Made by a program: the position numbers and the translations under genes. Below, piece by piece: positions 44,357 to 53,400 of a stretch of DNA of 64,000 bases; position 1 is the first letter of the stretch; every line of letters begins with the position of its first letter. The notes below the pieces were generated by a model. That model saw nothing but the letters and a program-made list of their open reading frames with translations, was not told where the DNA came from and made no database searches. Source of the stretch: Gp13-AA77 sp035949375 (GTDB lineage Bacteria > Acidobacteriota > Terriglobia > UBA7540). Where the stretch lies: assembly GCA_035949375.1 (NCBI GenBank), contig DASZIG010000100.1:45837-109836 (forward strand), read 5' to 3'.

Positions 44357-45421
44357 TTAATGAACCATACGATCCCGCAAGCGGCTCGCGAGAGACCCTA
44401 CCGTTTCCTTCCAATCGGATCCCGAGGCCCACGCCGCGCCCGCTCCGTTTCGCTGTCCGGACGCCGAGGGCGCATGGGGCGGCCGCGCCGCCGACGGGAG
44501 GCGGTCGAGCATCACGGCCCAACCGTTGGCTCCGGTGCGATCCTGCTGCTGCGGTGCCTGCATGCCATCCGCCTCAGCCGGGCCGACGGCCACGCCCGTC
44601 TCGGCCGCCAGCATTTCGAGGCTAAGATCGCCGGCCACCTCGCGCACGATGTCAGCGTCGATGGTCTTCCTGCCGCCGGCGTAACCGAGCGAAAGCGCGT
44701 TAAAGCAGATGTTGTTGATGTTCCGGGGTATGCCTCCGCTTAAATCAGCTACCGCGCTCACCGCCCGCCGATGGAAGAGCGGGGAGCCGGAATAGCCGGC
44801 AACGCGCAAGCGATGATCGATGTAATCACCCGTCTCATCCACTCCGAGCGGCCGCAAACGAATGAACATCGAAACGCGCTGACGCAACTGAACCATGGAG
44901 GGCCGGGCTAATTTCTCCGCCAACTGCGGCTGACCCGCCAGGATGATGTGCATCAGCTTCTCGCGCGGCGTCTCAAAGTTGGAAAGCATACGAACGAACT
45001 CAAGCGCAGAATCTTCCAGGTTTTGCGCTTCATCGACCACCAGCACAAATTTTCTGCGGGCCTGCAGCTCCTCAATAAGAACCTGATTGAGCCGCGACTG
45101 CAAACTCACCAGGTCCTCACGGTCACCGGCGCCCAAGCCGAGATCCAGCAGGATGCTGCGCATGAAATCGCGCGCGTCGCACTGAGTCTGAAATAGGAAG
45201 ACGGTTCGCGCCGCGCCGCCCAGCCGCTCCAGAAGCTGGAACAGCAGCGTTGTCTTCCCCATTCCGGGGGGAGCGATCAACGACAGGAAACCCCTGCCCG
45301 ATTCGATCCCGTAAACCAGGGAAGCCAGAGCCTCTCGATGGCCCGGACTAAGGTACAGGAATCGGGGGTTGGGCGTCACGCCGAAGGGCTGCTCGCGCAG
45401 CCCATAATGATCCAGCAGCAT
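44357..45421 (-). CDS. ExeA-like AAA ATPase of exopolysaccharide loci
   Basis: A 354-aa protein from ATG 45421. It starts MLLDHYGLREQPFGVTPNP, the hallmark of the ExeA/XrtA-associated ATPase family. Walker A is LIAPPGMGKTTLL (about residues 48-60) and Walker B FVLVVDEAQNLED (about 125-137); sensor and arginine-finger-type segments lie around LRQRVSMFIRLRPL and GGIPRNINNIC. Members occur beside Wza/Wzz/CpsD genes and are thought to energise or organise secretion; the exact task is unknown. The C-terminal ~70 residues are low complexity, and there is no peptidoglycan-binding domain as in classical ExeA. Confidence 0.85.
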   Translation of the reverse strand: MLLDHYGLREQPFGVTPNPRFLYLSPGHREALASLVYGIESGRGFLSLIAPPGMGKTTLLFQLLERLGGAARTVFLFQTQCDARDFMRSILLDLGLGAGDREDLVSLQSRLNQVLIEELQARRKFVLVVDEAQNLEDSALEFVRMLSNFETPREKLMHIILAGQPQLAEKLARPSMVQLRQRVSMFIRLRPLGVDETGDYIDHRLRVAGYSGSPLFHRRAVSAVADLSGGIPRNINNICFNALSLGYAGGRKTIDADIVREVAGDLSLEMLAAETGVAVGPAEADGMQAPQQQDRTGANGWAVMLDRLPSAARPPHAPSASGQRNGAGAAWASGSDWKETVGSLASRLRDRMVH

Positions 45422-45430
45422 GGCCCAACC

Positions 45431-46984
45431 TTAATGTCCGTTCTTCTGCACAGCCCCGACCGCGGCCTCCTCGCCGCTATCCGGAATCGATGCAAACACC
45501 GGAACGTCCAGAAACTCCTGAACCTCGTCGGGCGTGCGGAAGGATGGGTCGAGGTAATCGACCACGAAAGCGAGACAGATGGCGATGATCACCGCCAGCA
45601 CCACGGCCAATGCCACCAAGACCAGAGGATTAAACGTCGGAATCACCGGCACGGTCGGCGTTTTCACGATGGTGACGTTGTCGATCTGGCGCTTGTCCAG
45701 CATGTCCTCCATCCGCCCCTCCTCGCGCTTCGTGAGGTAGAGCAGATAGTTGTTCTGCATGGCGCTGACTTCGCGCTGCATGTCATTCTGGATCATCGCC
45801 TTGTAATCGTAAGCCAAGGCTTCATCCTTATACTCTTTGACAATGTCCTTTTCCACCTTCAACTGCTCGGCCTGCCCCGCCAATTGAATCCTGTTCCCTG
45901 CATTTACCTGGTCCAGGTACAGCACGATGGGATTGGGGCCGGTGCTGGCGTCATGCACGGGCTGGTTCTGCTGCTCTGCGATGGCCTGTGTCGCCTCCTG
46001 GATCTGCGTGTCAATCGACTTCACCAGCGGGTAACTGGGATCGTATTTCACCAGCAACGAGGTACGCTGCAGTTCCAGATTCACGAGTGAGGCCTTGAGT
46101 TGCGCCATCAATTGGTAGTTATCCGAAACGGTCTGCGTGGTGTCCATGCGCGGCGCGAGAACTGTCCTCTGGTCGTCTCCGGACTGCAACTGCCCCCGGT
46201 TCGCGGCCTCTCCGGCTTCCGTGGTGCGCTGATTCGAGAGGAAATTGCCCGCTTGATTTACGCTGATGACCATGTTCGTCTGCGAGTCCACGGCGTCGTT
46301 GGCCTTCTGCCACTCATACATCGCCCGCTCATCGCCGTACAGCCGCTTCTTGTAATCGTCCGTTTGCGTCGAGAAGAAGTCGAACATCTTCTGCGGGCGC
46401 CAGGCGGCATTGTGCTTTGCCAGATAAAAGCCCGTAAGAGCGCGCGTCACGCAGGACGCCATCTTCGGGTCCTTGGAGGTGTAGGCGATGGTGAGCATGT
46501 TCGAGCTCTTGACCTCGTCGATTTCGAGGTCGTCGTTGAGCTTCGACACTGCTTTGGGGATCAACTGGTCCCAATAGCCTGGCACCGTCTTATAGACCCA
46601 CAACTTCGCGGGCGTGTACCACTTCGGGATGCCGTACTGCAGTTGGCAGGTGACCACCACGTGCTGCAGGATGTCGTCGGTGGTGAGCAACTCGATTTCG
46701 GAGTTGATCGCCTCCTCAACTCCGTCGTTGTCGCCCGGAAGCGTCGGCCGCGGGCTCTGGTCAGCCGTAATGGTGGCCGGAGTGCGCGTCCAGGGCCGCA
46801 CGGCGATCTCCGAGTCAGACTCGTAGATGATACCGAACAGCATCACGGCGAGCACGCCGCCGAGCAGCGACCAGACGAAAGCCTGGCGAATGAGACGCCG
46901 CCGCCGGAAGGTAACTGCCACTGAGTCCCGCGATAGGGACTGAATCGTTTGGTGCAGGCTCTTAAAACTGCTTTGTTCTTCCAT
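45431..46984 (-). CDS. Wzz/GumC-type polysaccharide chain-length determinant
   Basis: A 517-aa inner-membrane protein. ATG 46982-46984 (MEEQSSFKSL) has the ribosome-binding site GGAGGATAGG directly upstream. The first membrane helix is near residues 30-50 (FVWSLLGGVLAVMLFGIIY) and the second near the C-terminus (LVLVALAVVLAVIIAICLAF), with a long coiled-coil periplasmic region between, including SLVNLELQRTSLLVKYDPSYP. No kinase domain is fused; the cognate ATPase is the separate degenerate CpsD-like protein. It controls chain length and links to the Wza-like outer-membrane export protein encoded 56 bases upstream. Confidence 0.87.
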   Translation of the reverse strand: MEEQSSFKSLHQTIQSLSRDSVAVTFRRRRLIRQAFVWSLLGGVLAVMLFGIIYESDSEIAVRPWTRTPATITADQSPRPTLPGDNDGVEEAINSEIELLTTDDILQHVVVTCQLQYGIPKWYTPAKLWVYKTVPGYWDQLIPKAVSKLNDDLEIDEVKSSNMLTIAYTSKDPKMASCVTRALTGFYLAKHNAAWRPQKMFDFFSTQTDDYKKRLYGDERAMYEWQKANDAVDSQTNMVISVNQAGNFLSNQRTTEAGEAANRGQLQSGDDQRTVLAPRMDTTQTVSDNYQLMAQLKASLVNLELQRTSLLVKYDPSYPLVKSIDTQIQEATQAIAEQQNQPVHDASTGPNPIVLYLDQVNAGNRIQLAGQAEQLKVEKDIVKEYKDEALAYDYKAMIQNDMQREVSAMQNNYLLYLTKREEGRMEDMLDKRQIDNVTIVKTPTVPVIPTFNPLVLVALAVVLAVIIAICLAFVVDYLDPSFRTPDEVQEFLDVPVFASIPDSGEEAAVGAVQKNGH

Positions 46985-47040
46985 CCTATCCTCCATCTCG
47001 ACAGGTTCCGCTGGGCGGCGACCGTCAGACGCCATTGGTA

Positions 47041-47859
47041 TTAAGGTATGTAAGTGCTCGTCGTGTTCGCATTGAAGTTGATACGGAACAACTGATAAGG
47101 CAACAGGTACGGCAGGTACGGCTGTACTTTAGAAAGACGGTTCTTCGGGACAAAAACCATGTCTCCGGGCTCGATGTGAAGGTCTTCCGCCAAATCGCCC
47201 GCAGTCAGCATCTTCTTCACGTTAACAACCCGGGCCGAAACCCAGTCATCCGACACGCGCCGGAAAAGCAACACGTGGGAGTGCTTGGAAGTGTAGGTGA
47301 ACCCGCCTGCAATCTCGACCGCCTGGGTCAGCGTTGTGTCGCCGTGGAGATCGTACTTGCCGGGCTTGCCCACCTCGCCCCCTACAATGAAATAGGGGTT
47401 CTCGAAAGTGCTGAGTCCGACGGCGATGATGGGCTTGTGCAGGATGCTTGCGTAGGCCTGTTCGAGCGCTGTCTTGCACTCCGCAATCGTCATGCCCACC
47501 ACGTGCATCTCGCCGACCGTGATCAGCGTGATGTAGCCGTCAGGTTGAACCGTGACGTTCTCGTCGTATTCCGGAGTGAAAGGAAAGTCGAGGCTGATGA
47601 CGTCGCCGAGCTCGATCCGATAGCGCTGATTGCGGCGCTCGAGCAGCGGGGCCGGGGTCTGATTGTCCCCGCCTGCGGCCGTGGCCGCAACGGGCGCCGC
47701 CGATGGAGCGGTGACTGCGTTCGCGCCCATGGTTCCGTGCGCGGCGGTCAGTTTCGACGCCGCCTGCGTGCCCGGCACCGGCGGCTGATCCTGTGCGTAT
47801 CCTAAGCAGCTTATGAAGGCGATTGCGACAACTGCGGAAAACACGTTTCTTTTTATCAT
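47041..47859 (-). CDS. Wza-like polysaccharide export protein
   Basis: A 272-aa protein from ATG 47857-47859, with GAGGAAGGAAG upstream. Residues 1-22 are a signal peptide ending GYAQ; there is a Cys in the core (ISCLGYA) but no clean lipobox. The poly-export domain YRIELGDVISLDFPF with VTVQPDGYITL, and the SLBB domain YFIVGGEVGKPGKYDL with LTQAVEIAGG, are in canonical order. It forms the periplasmic/outer-membrane conduit for the polysaccharide. It is the first gene of the minus-strand export core; a TTGACA hexamer lies upstream but I find no convincing -10. Confidence 0.88.
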   Translation of the reverse strand: MIKRNVFSAVVAIAFISCLGYAQDQPPVPGTQAASKLTAAHGTMGANAVTAPSAAPVAATAAGGDNQTPAPLLERRNQRYRIELGDVISLDFPFTPEYDENVTVQPDGYITLITVGEMHVVGMTIAECKTALEQAYASILHKPIIAVGLSTFENPYFIVGGEVGKPGKYDLHGDTTLTQAVEIAGGFTYTSKHSHVLLFRRVSDDWVSARVVNVKKMLTAGDLAEDLHIEPGDMVFVPKNRLSKVQPYLPYLLPYQLFRINFNANTTSTYIP

Positions 47860-48128
47860 TGCGCTTCCTTCCTCACGCCCGGTCGCTTGGCTCTCGACCC
47901 AAAGCGCATCCGCGTCAGGGATATGAATCACTTAATCGAGGGCATTGTGCTCAAGTGCCCAAACGTATCCGCCGTCCCCCGACCTACGATTAAACAGGAC
48001 TCCGGAAAACACTACCAGACGGCCCCTTCGATTCCAGCAGCACACTCCCCCTGAGGCCGTCCAGCATGCCACCAAAGGTCTTTCGGTGTCAAGTGAATGC
48101 TGATGTAATACACTAGTAAGTTACCGCG

Positions 48129-49379
48129 TCAACCGAACCGGTCACCGGCCGGCGACCTCGAATATCCGGGCAGGAGCAGCATGAGGCTGGCGGCCAGCCC
48201 CGTCGCCCCGCCGAGAAGCTTCAGCAGCGATACGTAAGAACCGGTCAGATCGAAGGCGCGCCCCAGGATGACCGGCCCGAGGCCGCCCGCGATCGCGTAG
48301 AAGGTCCAAGTGAAGCCGTAGAGCGTGGAAAAGGACCGCAGGCCGAAGTAGCGGGTGAGCAGGTACGGGGTGATATCTGCCTCCCCGCCCATCCCGAGTC
48401 CCATCAACGATGCCGCCACCAGCCCGCCGGACAGGGACAATGCCCCGGCCAGCAGCCAAATGCCCGCCGCCGAACCCATAAGCATCACAAAGGCGACCCG
48501 CGAGCCGGGAAAGCGGTCGAGCAGCGGCCCCACGAGCAGCCGGGCGCCCAGGCTGCTGGCCCCGAAGATGGAGGCGCTGAAGGCGGCGCGCTCGGGGCTG
48601 ATCCCTCGATCCGTCAGCAGGGCCACCAGATGGGTGACGGCCCCGTTCAGGCTGACCGAACTCAGGAACAGCATGGCGACAATCACCCAGAACGGAAACG
48701 ATCTTAGCCCTTGCTGCCACGAGACGCCGGCCTCGAGGCGGGCGCGGGCTCCGTGCTCGACGTGGTCGCACTCCCGAACGTAGCGCCAGGTCAGCGGCAA
48801 GCCCAGCAGCAGGCTGACGCCGCCGAGCGCCAGGTAGCCGGCGCGCCAGCCCCAGCCGCCGATCAAGCTTTCCGCCATCAGGGGCAGAACGATCGATCCG
48901 AGGCCTGAGCCTGCCATGACCAGGGACAGTGCCGTACCGCGACGCGCCGAGAACCAGCTCGACACCACGCGCGAATAGCCCATCTGGGTGGTGGCGTTCC
49001 CAACCAGACCGAGCAGGATACAGGTGGCGTAAAACGCCCACAGATGCGGCCCGAGGAAGGCCAGGGAGATGATGCCGCAACCGAAAACCGCCATGAAGGG
49101 CAGGATGATCCGGCGGGGATCGGTGCGGTCGAGCCACCGCCCGAGCGTCGGCGAGCACACGGCCACCGTCAGTGCGGCGAAGGCGAAGCCGCTCGAGATG
49201 GCTTCGCGGCTCCAGCCGAATTGCGCTCCGAGGGGTTTGAGGAAGACGCTGAAGGTGTAAACAAACAGGGAGCCGAACCCGGCCATCACGCCCAGGTTCG
49301 CCGCCAGCACCACGCGCCAGCCGTAGTAATCCCGCTCCGACTCCCGACGCTCGGCGGCGCTACTTTCGGATGTAACCAT
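48129..49379 (-). CDS. major facilitator superfamily transporter (monocarboxylate/OFA-like)
   Basis: A 416-aa protein with 12 predicted membrane helices. The start at ATG 49377-49379 lies inside the last codons of the AhpD-like gene (20-bp overlap), so translation is probably coupled. Signatures: YYGWRVVLAANLGVMAGFGSLF at the N-terminus, GRWLDRTDPRRII (loop 2-3 motif), and YSRVVSSWFSARRGTALSLV typical of the MFS_1 oxalate/formate antiporter-like and MCT-like group. Such proteins move small organic anions. The substrate is unknown; it shares a probable operon with a TonB-dependent receptor and a redox protein. Confidence 0.82.
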   Translation of the reverse strand: MVTSESSAAERRESERDYYGWRVVLAANLGVMAGFGSLFVYTFSVFLKPLGAQFGWSREAISSGFAFAALTVAVCSPTLGRWLDRTDPRRIILPFMAVFGCGIISLAFLGPHLWAFYATCILLGLVGNATTQMGYSRVVSSWFSARRGTALSLVMAGSGLGSIVLPLMAESLIGGWGWRAGYLALGGVSLLLGLPLTWRYVRECDHVEHGARARLEAGVSWQQGLRSFPFWVIVAMLFLSSVSLNGAVTHLVALLTDRGISPERAAFSASIFGASSLGARLLVGPLLDRFPGSRVAFVMLMGSAAGIWLLAGALSLSGGLVAASLMGLGMGGEADITPYLLTRYFGLRSFSTLYGFTWTFYAIAGGLGPVILGRAFDLTGSYVSLLKLLGGATGLAASLMLLLPGYSRSPAGDRFG

Positions 49380-49974
49380 GATGAGCCGTGCGCGCGCCGA
49401 ACTCCCGATGGGCGTCCTCGGACATGGGGTGCACGCCGCAGGCATCGATCCAGCGGTTATAAAAGTTGAACAGGGCGCAGACCGTTATGGCGTCGTAAAG
49501 GGCCGCGTCCGTCCAGCCCGCCCCGCGCAGCGTCTCGATGTCGGCAGCCGTGATGTCCGGCGAATTCTGGTTCACCCTGGCGACGAAGCGCAGCAGCGCC
49601 TTCTCATTCTCCGGAAGCCCGGAGCTTTCGAGGTCCCGGAGGGCACCCTCGACCAGTTCCCGGCTGCCGAGAAGTTCCGCCGCAACTGCGGCGTGGTACT
49701 TCGTTCAAAACGGGCATTGATTGCGCGCCGAGGTGAAGGCGGCGATCAACTCCCGCAGGCCCGGGCTGAGCGGAGAGTCACCACGCATCACGTCCTGGGT
49801 GAACCGCGCGAGATGGTCTGTGGCCGCCGGGCGATAGGCAAACAGGTGCCAGATCTGCGGGTACTCCGCCCCCGCCGACTGCAGCGCTCGAATGCCGTCG
49901 GCGTGAGGCCCTGGCTGCGGATGTGCTTCCAGGCCCGGCAGGAACATGGGCTTCATCTTCATTTGTGTAGCCAT
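49360..49974 (-). CDS. AhpD-like peroxidase-related selenoprotein with in-frame TGA (CxxU)
   Basis: Read from ATG 49972-49974 the frame runs 89 codons, meets TGA at 49705-49707, then continues open for 114 more codons to TAG 49360-49362; there is no frameshift. The protein is 204 aa if TGA is selenocysteine. Around the site the sequence is SARNQCPF-U-TKYHAAVAAELL, which aligns with the CxxC redox motif of AhpD/carboxymuconolactone-decarboxylase-fold peroxidase-related enzymes, with Sec at the second Cys and His four residues on. The part after TGA (VNQNSPDITAADIETLRGAGWTD) is fully conserved in the family. A SECIS-like hairpin follows the TGA. It would reduce peroxides or relay thiols in the cytoplasm. 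A nonsense mutation is the main alternative. Confidence 0.85.
49671..49702 (-). promoter_or_regulatory. bacterial SECIS-like hairpin directly after the in-frame TGA
   Basis: Starting three bases after the TGA, the minus strand folds as a lower 5-bp stem (GAAGT with ACTTC), a small internal loop (ACCA/GA), an upper perfect 6-bp stem (CGCCGC with GCGGCG) and an AGTT tetraloop. The loop begins 18 bases after TGA and has G as its second base. Stem, distance and loop G satisfy the known bacterial SECIS pattern, in which the apical loop binds SelB. The hairpin is inside the coding region, as required in bacteria. Confidence 0.8.
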
Positions 49975-50032
49975 TCAGGTTCCATGTCGGCTGAATACCG
50001 GGGCAGCCCGGGCGATGGCTCAACCGGCGGCC

Positions 50033-50443
50033 TTAATCTGCCGCCTCGACTTTGTCAATCACGATGGCTTTGGAGCCGCCCTTCGTGTAGACCTTGCCGG
50101 TTACGCTGACCATTTTGCCGGCGTAACTCATCAGCTTGTCGTTCTGCCCGGTCGCCGGCGTATCCGCGGAGATGGGCCAGTAGATCGTTCCCGCTTCCGT
50201 CTGGATCACGAGGTCAGACCCGGCCTTGGCGCACGCGATCGCGCAGTCGGGACTGATCGGTTTCTTGAGATGTTTGGTGAAGGTGCACGCCGAGTCGATC
50301 ACGTAACCCTTGATGGTCTCGGGTGACGTGCCGGCCTTGGCCCCTGCCGCCGCCTGTGCGCGCACCACCTGGCTCGCCGCCAAGCCCGACGCCAGTACCG
50401 CGACTGCCAGAAGCAACCTTGTGCACAACCGTTTCAGTTTCAT
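50033..50443 (-). CDS. small secreted protein of unknown function
   Basis: A 136-aa protein from ATG 50441-50443 with GGAGGAG five bases upstream. Residues 1-29 are a signal peptide (LLLAVAVLASGLAASQVVRAQA). The mature part is an all-beta domain beginning TIKGYVIDSACTFTK, with three cysteines (SAC, SPDCAIAC) and an OB-like pattern (LMSYAGKMVSVTGKVYTKGGSKAIVIDKVE). Similar small periplasmic domains are common in Acidobacteriota, but I know no function. The cysteines could bind metal or form disulfides. It lies 44 bases after the TonB-dependent receptor and 58 bases before the AhpD-like selenoprotein gene, so it is probably in the same operon. Confidence 0.6.
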   Translation of the reverse strand: MKLKRLCTRLLLAVAVLASGLAASQVVRAQAAAGAKAGTSPETIKGYVIDSACTFTKHLKKPISPDCAIACAKAGSDLVIQTEAGTIYWPISADTPATGQNDKLMSYAGKMVSVTGKVYTKGGSKAIVIDKVEAAD

Positions 50444-50487
50444 GTGTCTCCTCCTGCTGGGAATCATCCCACACTGCGGGAATCGGA

Positions 50488-53400
50488 TCAAAACAGAAGC
50501 TTCAGTGCGAACTGGATCTGCCGCGGCGGCAGCGCGCTCTGGACCTGGCCGAAGGTCGGGGAATTCAAGTCGTCATTGGGCACGGCGAAGTTCACCCGGT
50601 TCAGGATATTGAACATCTCGGCGCGAAACTGCAGGGAAGTGCTCTCACGCAGGCGGAAGTCCTTGAGCAGGGCGAAGTCCCACTGCGCGATTCCGGCGCC
50701 CTGCACGATGTTGCGCCCGGCGTCGCCGAACGTGCCAAGTTGCGTGACGCGTTGAAAGGCCGACGTGTTGAACCATTCCGCGGCGGTCTTCGGGCCGTCG
50801 TTGGGATTGCCGACCAGGTTCGGCCGGTCGCCGACGAACCCGGAGATCTCCGGCGCCTGGCCTTGCAGCGAAGGATCACTGGAATCGTAGACCGTGAACG
50901 GCGTGCCGGTGGATGCCGAGAAGATTCCGTTCAACTGCCAGTTGCCGAGCGCGTATTGATACCAGTTCTGCGATTGCCGCCAGAATGGTAGCTGCCACTG
51001 GTAACTGAACACCAGCCGGTGCCGGGCGTCGAACAGCGACCGGCCGTATTCGGCCTCAAGGTCCCCGGGGTTCTGCGCCAGATCGTTTTCGCCGGCCACC
51101 AATTGCGGCGAGCTTCCGCTGATGTTGAAACTCGAGACGTCGTCGAGGGTCTTCGAATAGGTGTAGGACGCCAGGAACGCCATTCCGTATCCGAATCGTT
51201 TCCGCAGGCTCGTCTGAAGTGCGTTGTAGTCCGAATTGGCGATGCCGGCGATCTGCCCGATCGAGCCGTAGGTGCAGCTATTGGGGTTGGCCGGCGTGCA
51301 GCCCGAATAGGGCCGGTAGAGATTCACGTTCTGCTGCTCACCGCTGACGCACGAGCTGTACTGGCTCGCGGGCACGGTCGAGCAGAGCGTGGCGGGATCG
51401 CCTTCAATGAAACGCGGAAGGTGGGTGCCCTTTGTGCCCACGTAGCCTACGTCCAGCAGCCAGCTCTGTCCGAAGGAGCGCTCCACCGTGAAGTTCCAGT
51501 CCTGCGCGTAGGGGACCACCAGGTTGGGATTGAGCGTCAGCAATGTAAGAGTCTGGGCGCCGTTGAAGACGGGCGCAAAAGGATTCGAGCCTGCCGGGAG
51601 CGGGCTGGCAAAGTTCGGGGGAAAGTTCTCCTGGATCGTCTTGAACCACGGCGGCGCGCTTTCCGGCGTCTGCGTGGGTCCGCCTTCGCCGTTATAGTAG
51701 GGATCGTAGAAGATTCCGTACGCGGCGCGGACCGCCCAGCGTCCGGTGCCGGTCGGATCCCAGGCGAAGCCGACGCGCGGCGCGAAGGCGCGGTAGTCTC
51801 GCGGCACCAGGCCCGGGCCCACGCCCGGATCACCCGGATAGAGCAACCCAGGCGGCGCCGTCGGCTCAACCTTCGACTGCGCCCCGGCCTCAAACAAGGC
51901 GGTTTGGTTGTGAATCTCGCTGTAAGGTTGCGGCAATTCCCAGCGCAGCCCGATATTCAGCGTCAGCCGCGAGGTGGCTTTATAGCCGTCCTGCACGTAG
52001 AGATTCTCGTTGCTGGCGCGCAGGCCCCGAGGCAGTTGGCCTCCGCCTTGCAGGAAAACCACGGGCTGGCCGATCAGAAAATCCGCGAAAGCGTCGCCCA
52101 CGATCGGCACCGGCGCGAAGACGAAGAAGCCGTTCGAAGCGATGCCCAGCACGTTGTTGATCTGATCGCGCTGGAGCCCGCCGCCGAACTTGATTTCGTG
52201 CTTGCCTCGCACCCAGGTCAGGGAGTCCGTCACTGAAAACGTGTTCTGGTAGCTGTCGTCGGGCCCCGTAATGGGATTGCCGACCGAGGCGTATCCGCTT
52301 ATTTCCACGAACGGCGGCCCGGCCTGTTCCGGCAGGGTCGGCGAGTATTGGAAGCCGAGCGACGAAAGCGAGGTGTGATTGGTCGCCTCGCCGAACAGCA
52401 GTTTGTTCCTGAGGAACGAGAAGCGCGCCACATTGACCACCGACGGCGAGAACGTATGCGTTTCCTCGAAGGCGATGTTCTGGGCGCGAAAGTCCTCGCC
52501 GACGGGGAAACCCGGCACGTTGGCCCCGGCGATCGAAAGCGGATCGAGTTGCGAGCCGTTCGTGAACAGATAATGAACCGAAAGCGTGTCGCGCGTTGAA
52601 ATGTAATGGTCGATGCGCGTGCCGAACTGGTCGCTGCTGTTGTGCAGTTCCTGCGTGGTGTCGTAGGCGTTCGGGCCGTAGGCCGGCGAGTTCGGCAATG
52701 GGTAGAACGAGAGCAGGTTTTGCGACACCGGGTTCAAGTAATAACTTGGCAGCATGTTATACGGGATGGGCTGCGGCGGCGAAGCGAAGACGTTCACCAG
52801 TTGAGTGCCGGTGGGGCTGGTGCAGAATCCCTGCGGGCTATACGTGGAGCACAACGCCGAGAAATCGCCGGTTCGTTCCGCTTCGGTCGGCACCGTGGTG
52901 AGCTGGCTCTCGCCCTGCCGGTTGCGGTATCCCTCGTAGTAGGCGAAGAAGAAGGTCTTGTCGTGCTGGATGGGACCGCCGAACGTGCCGCCGAACTGAT
53001 TCTGCTTCAGCGGGTCGGTGTCCGCCGAGAAGAAGTTGCGCGCGTCCAGAGCGTCGTTGCGGAAGAAGTCGTAAACGTCCCCGTGAAACTGGTTGGACCC
53101 CGAGCGGGTCACGATGTTCGTGGTCGAGCCCGAGTTGTGGCCAAACTCGGCGGAGGCCGTATTGGTCAGGATGCGAAATTCGGCGATGGCGTCCGGCGGC
53201 GGCCGGAGAACGAACCCAGCGTTCACGGTATTGTAGTTCTCGTCGCCATCCACCAAAAACTCATTCGATTCCGGCCGCTGGCCGTTCACCGCGTAAGACT
53301 GGCCCTCGCGAAGCGTGCCTCCCGCGACCTGAAGCCCTTGCGTGAGCGGGGCCGCGCCCGGCAGCAGCAGGCCGAGCTGCGAAAAGTTGCGGCCGTTGAG

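Noticed and set aside
47932..48128. Sigma54 or sigma70 promoter for the Wza-like gene
   Set aside because: A TTGACA hexamer occurs on the minus strand, but I find no acceptable -10 at the right distance and no TGGCAC-N5-TTGC element, so I do not call a site.
49360..49575. A separate 71-codon gene starting at GTG 49575
   Set aside because: It is in frame with the upstream AhpD-like part, and codons between 49704 and 49576 are open and conserved. It is better read as the C-terminal part of one selenoprotein gene.
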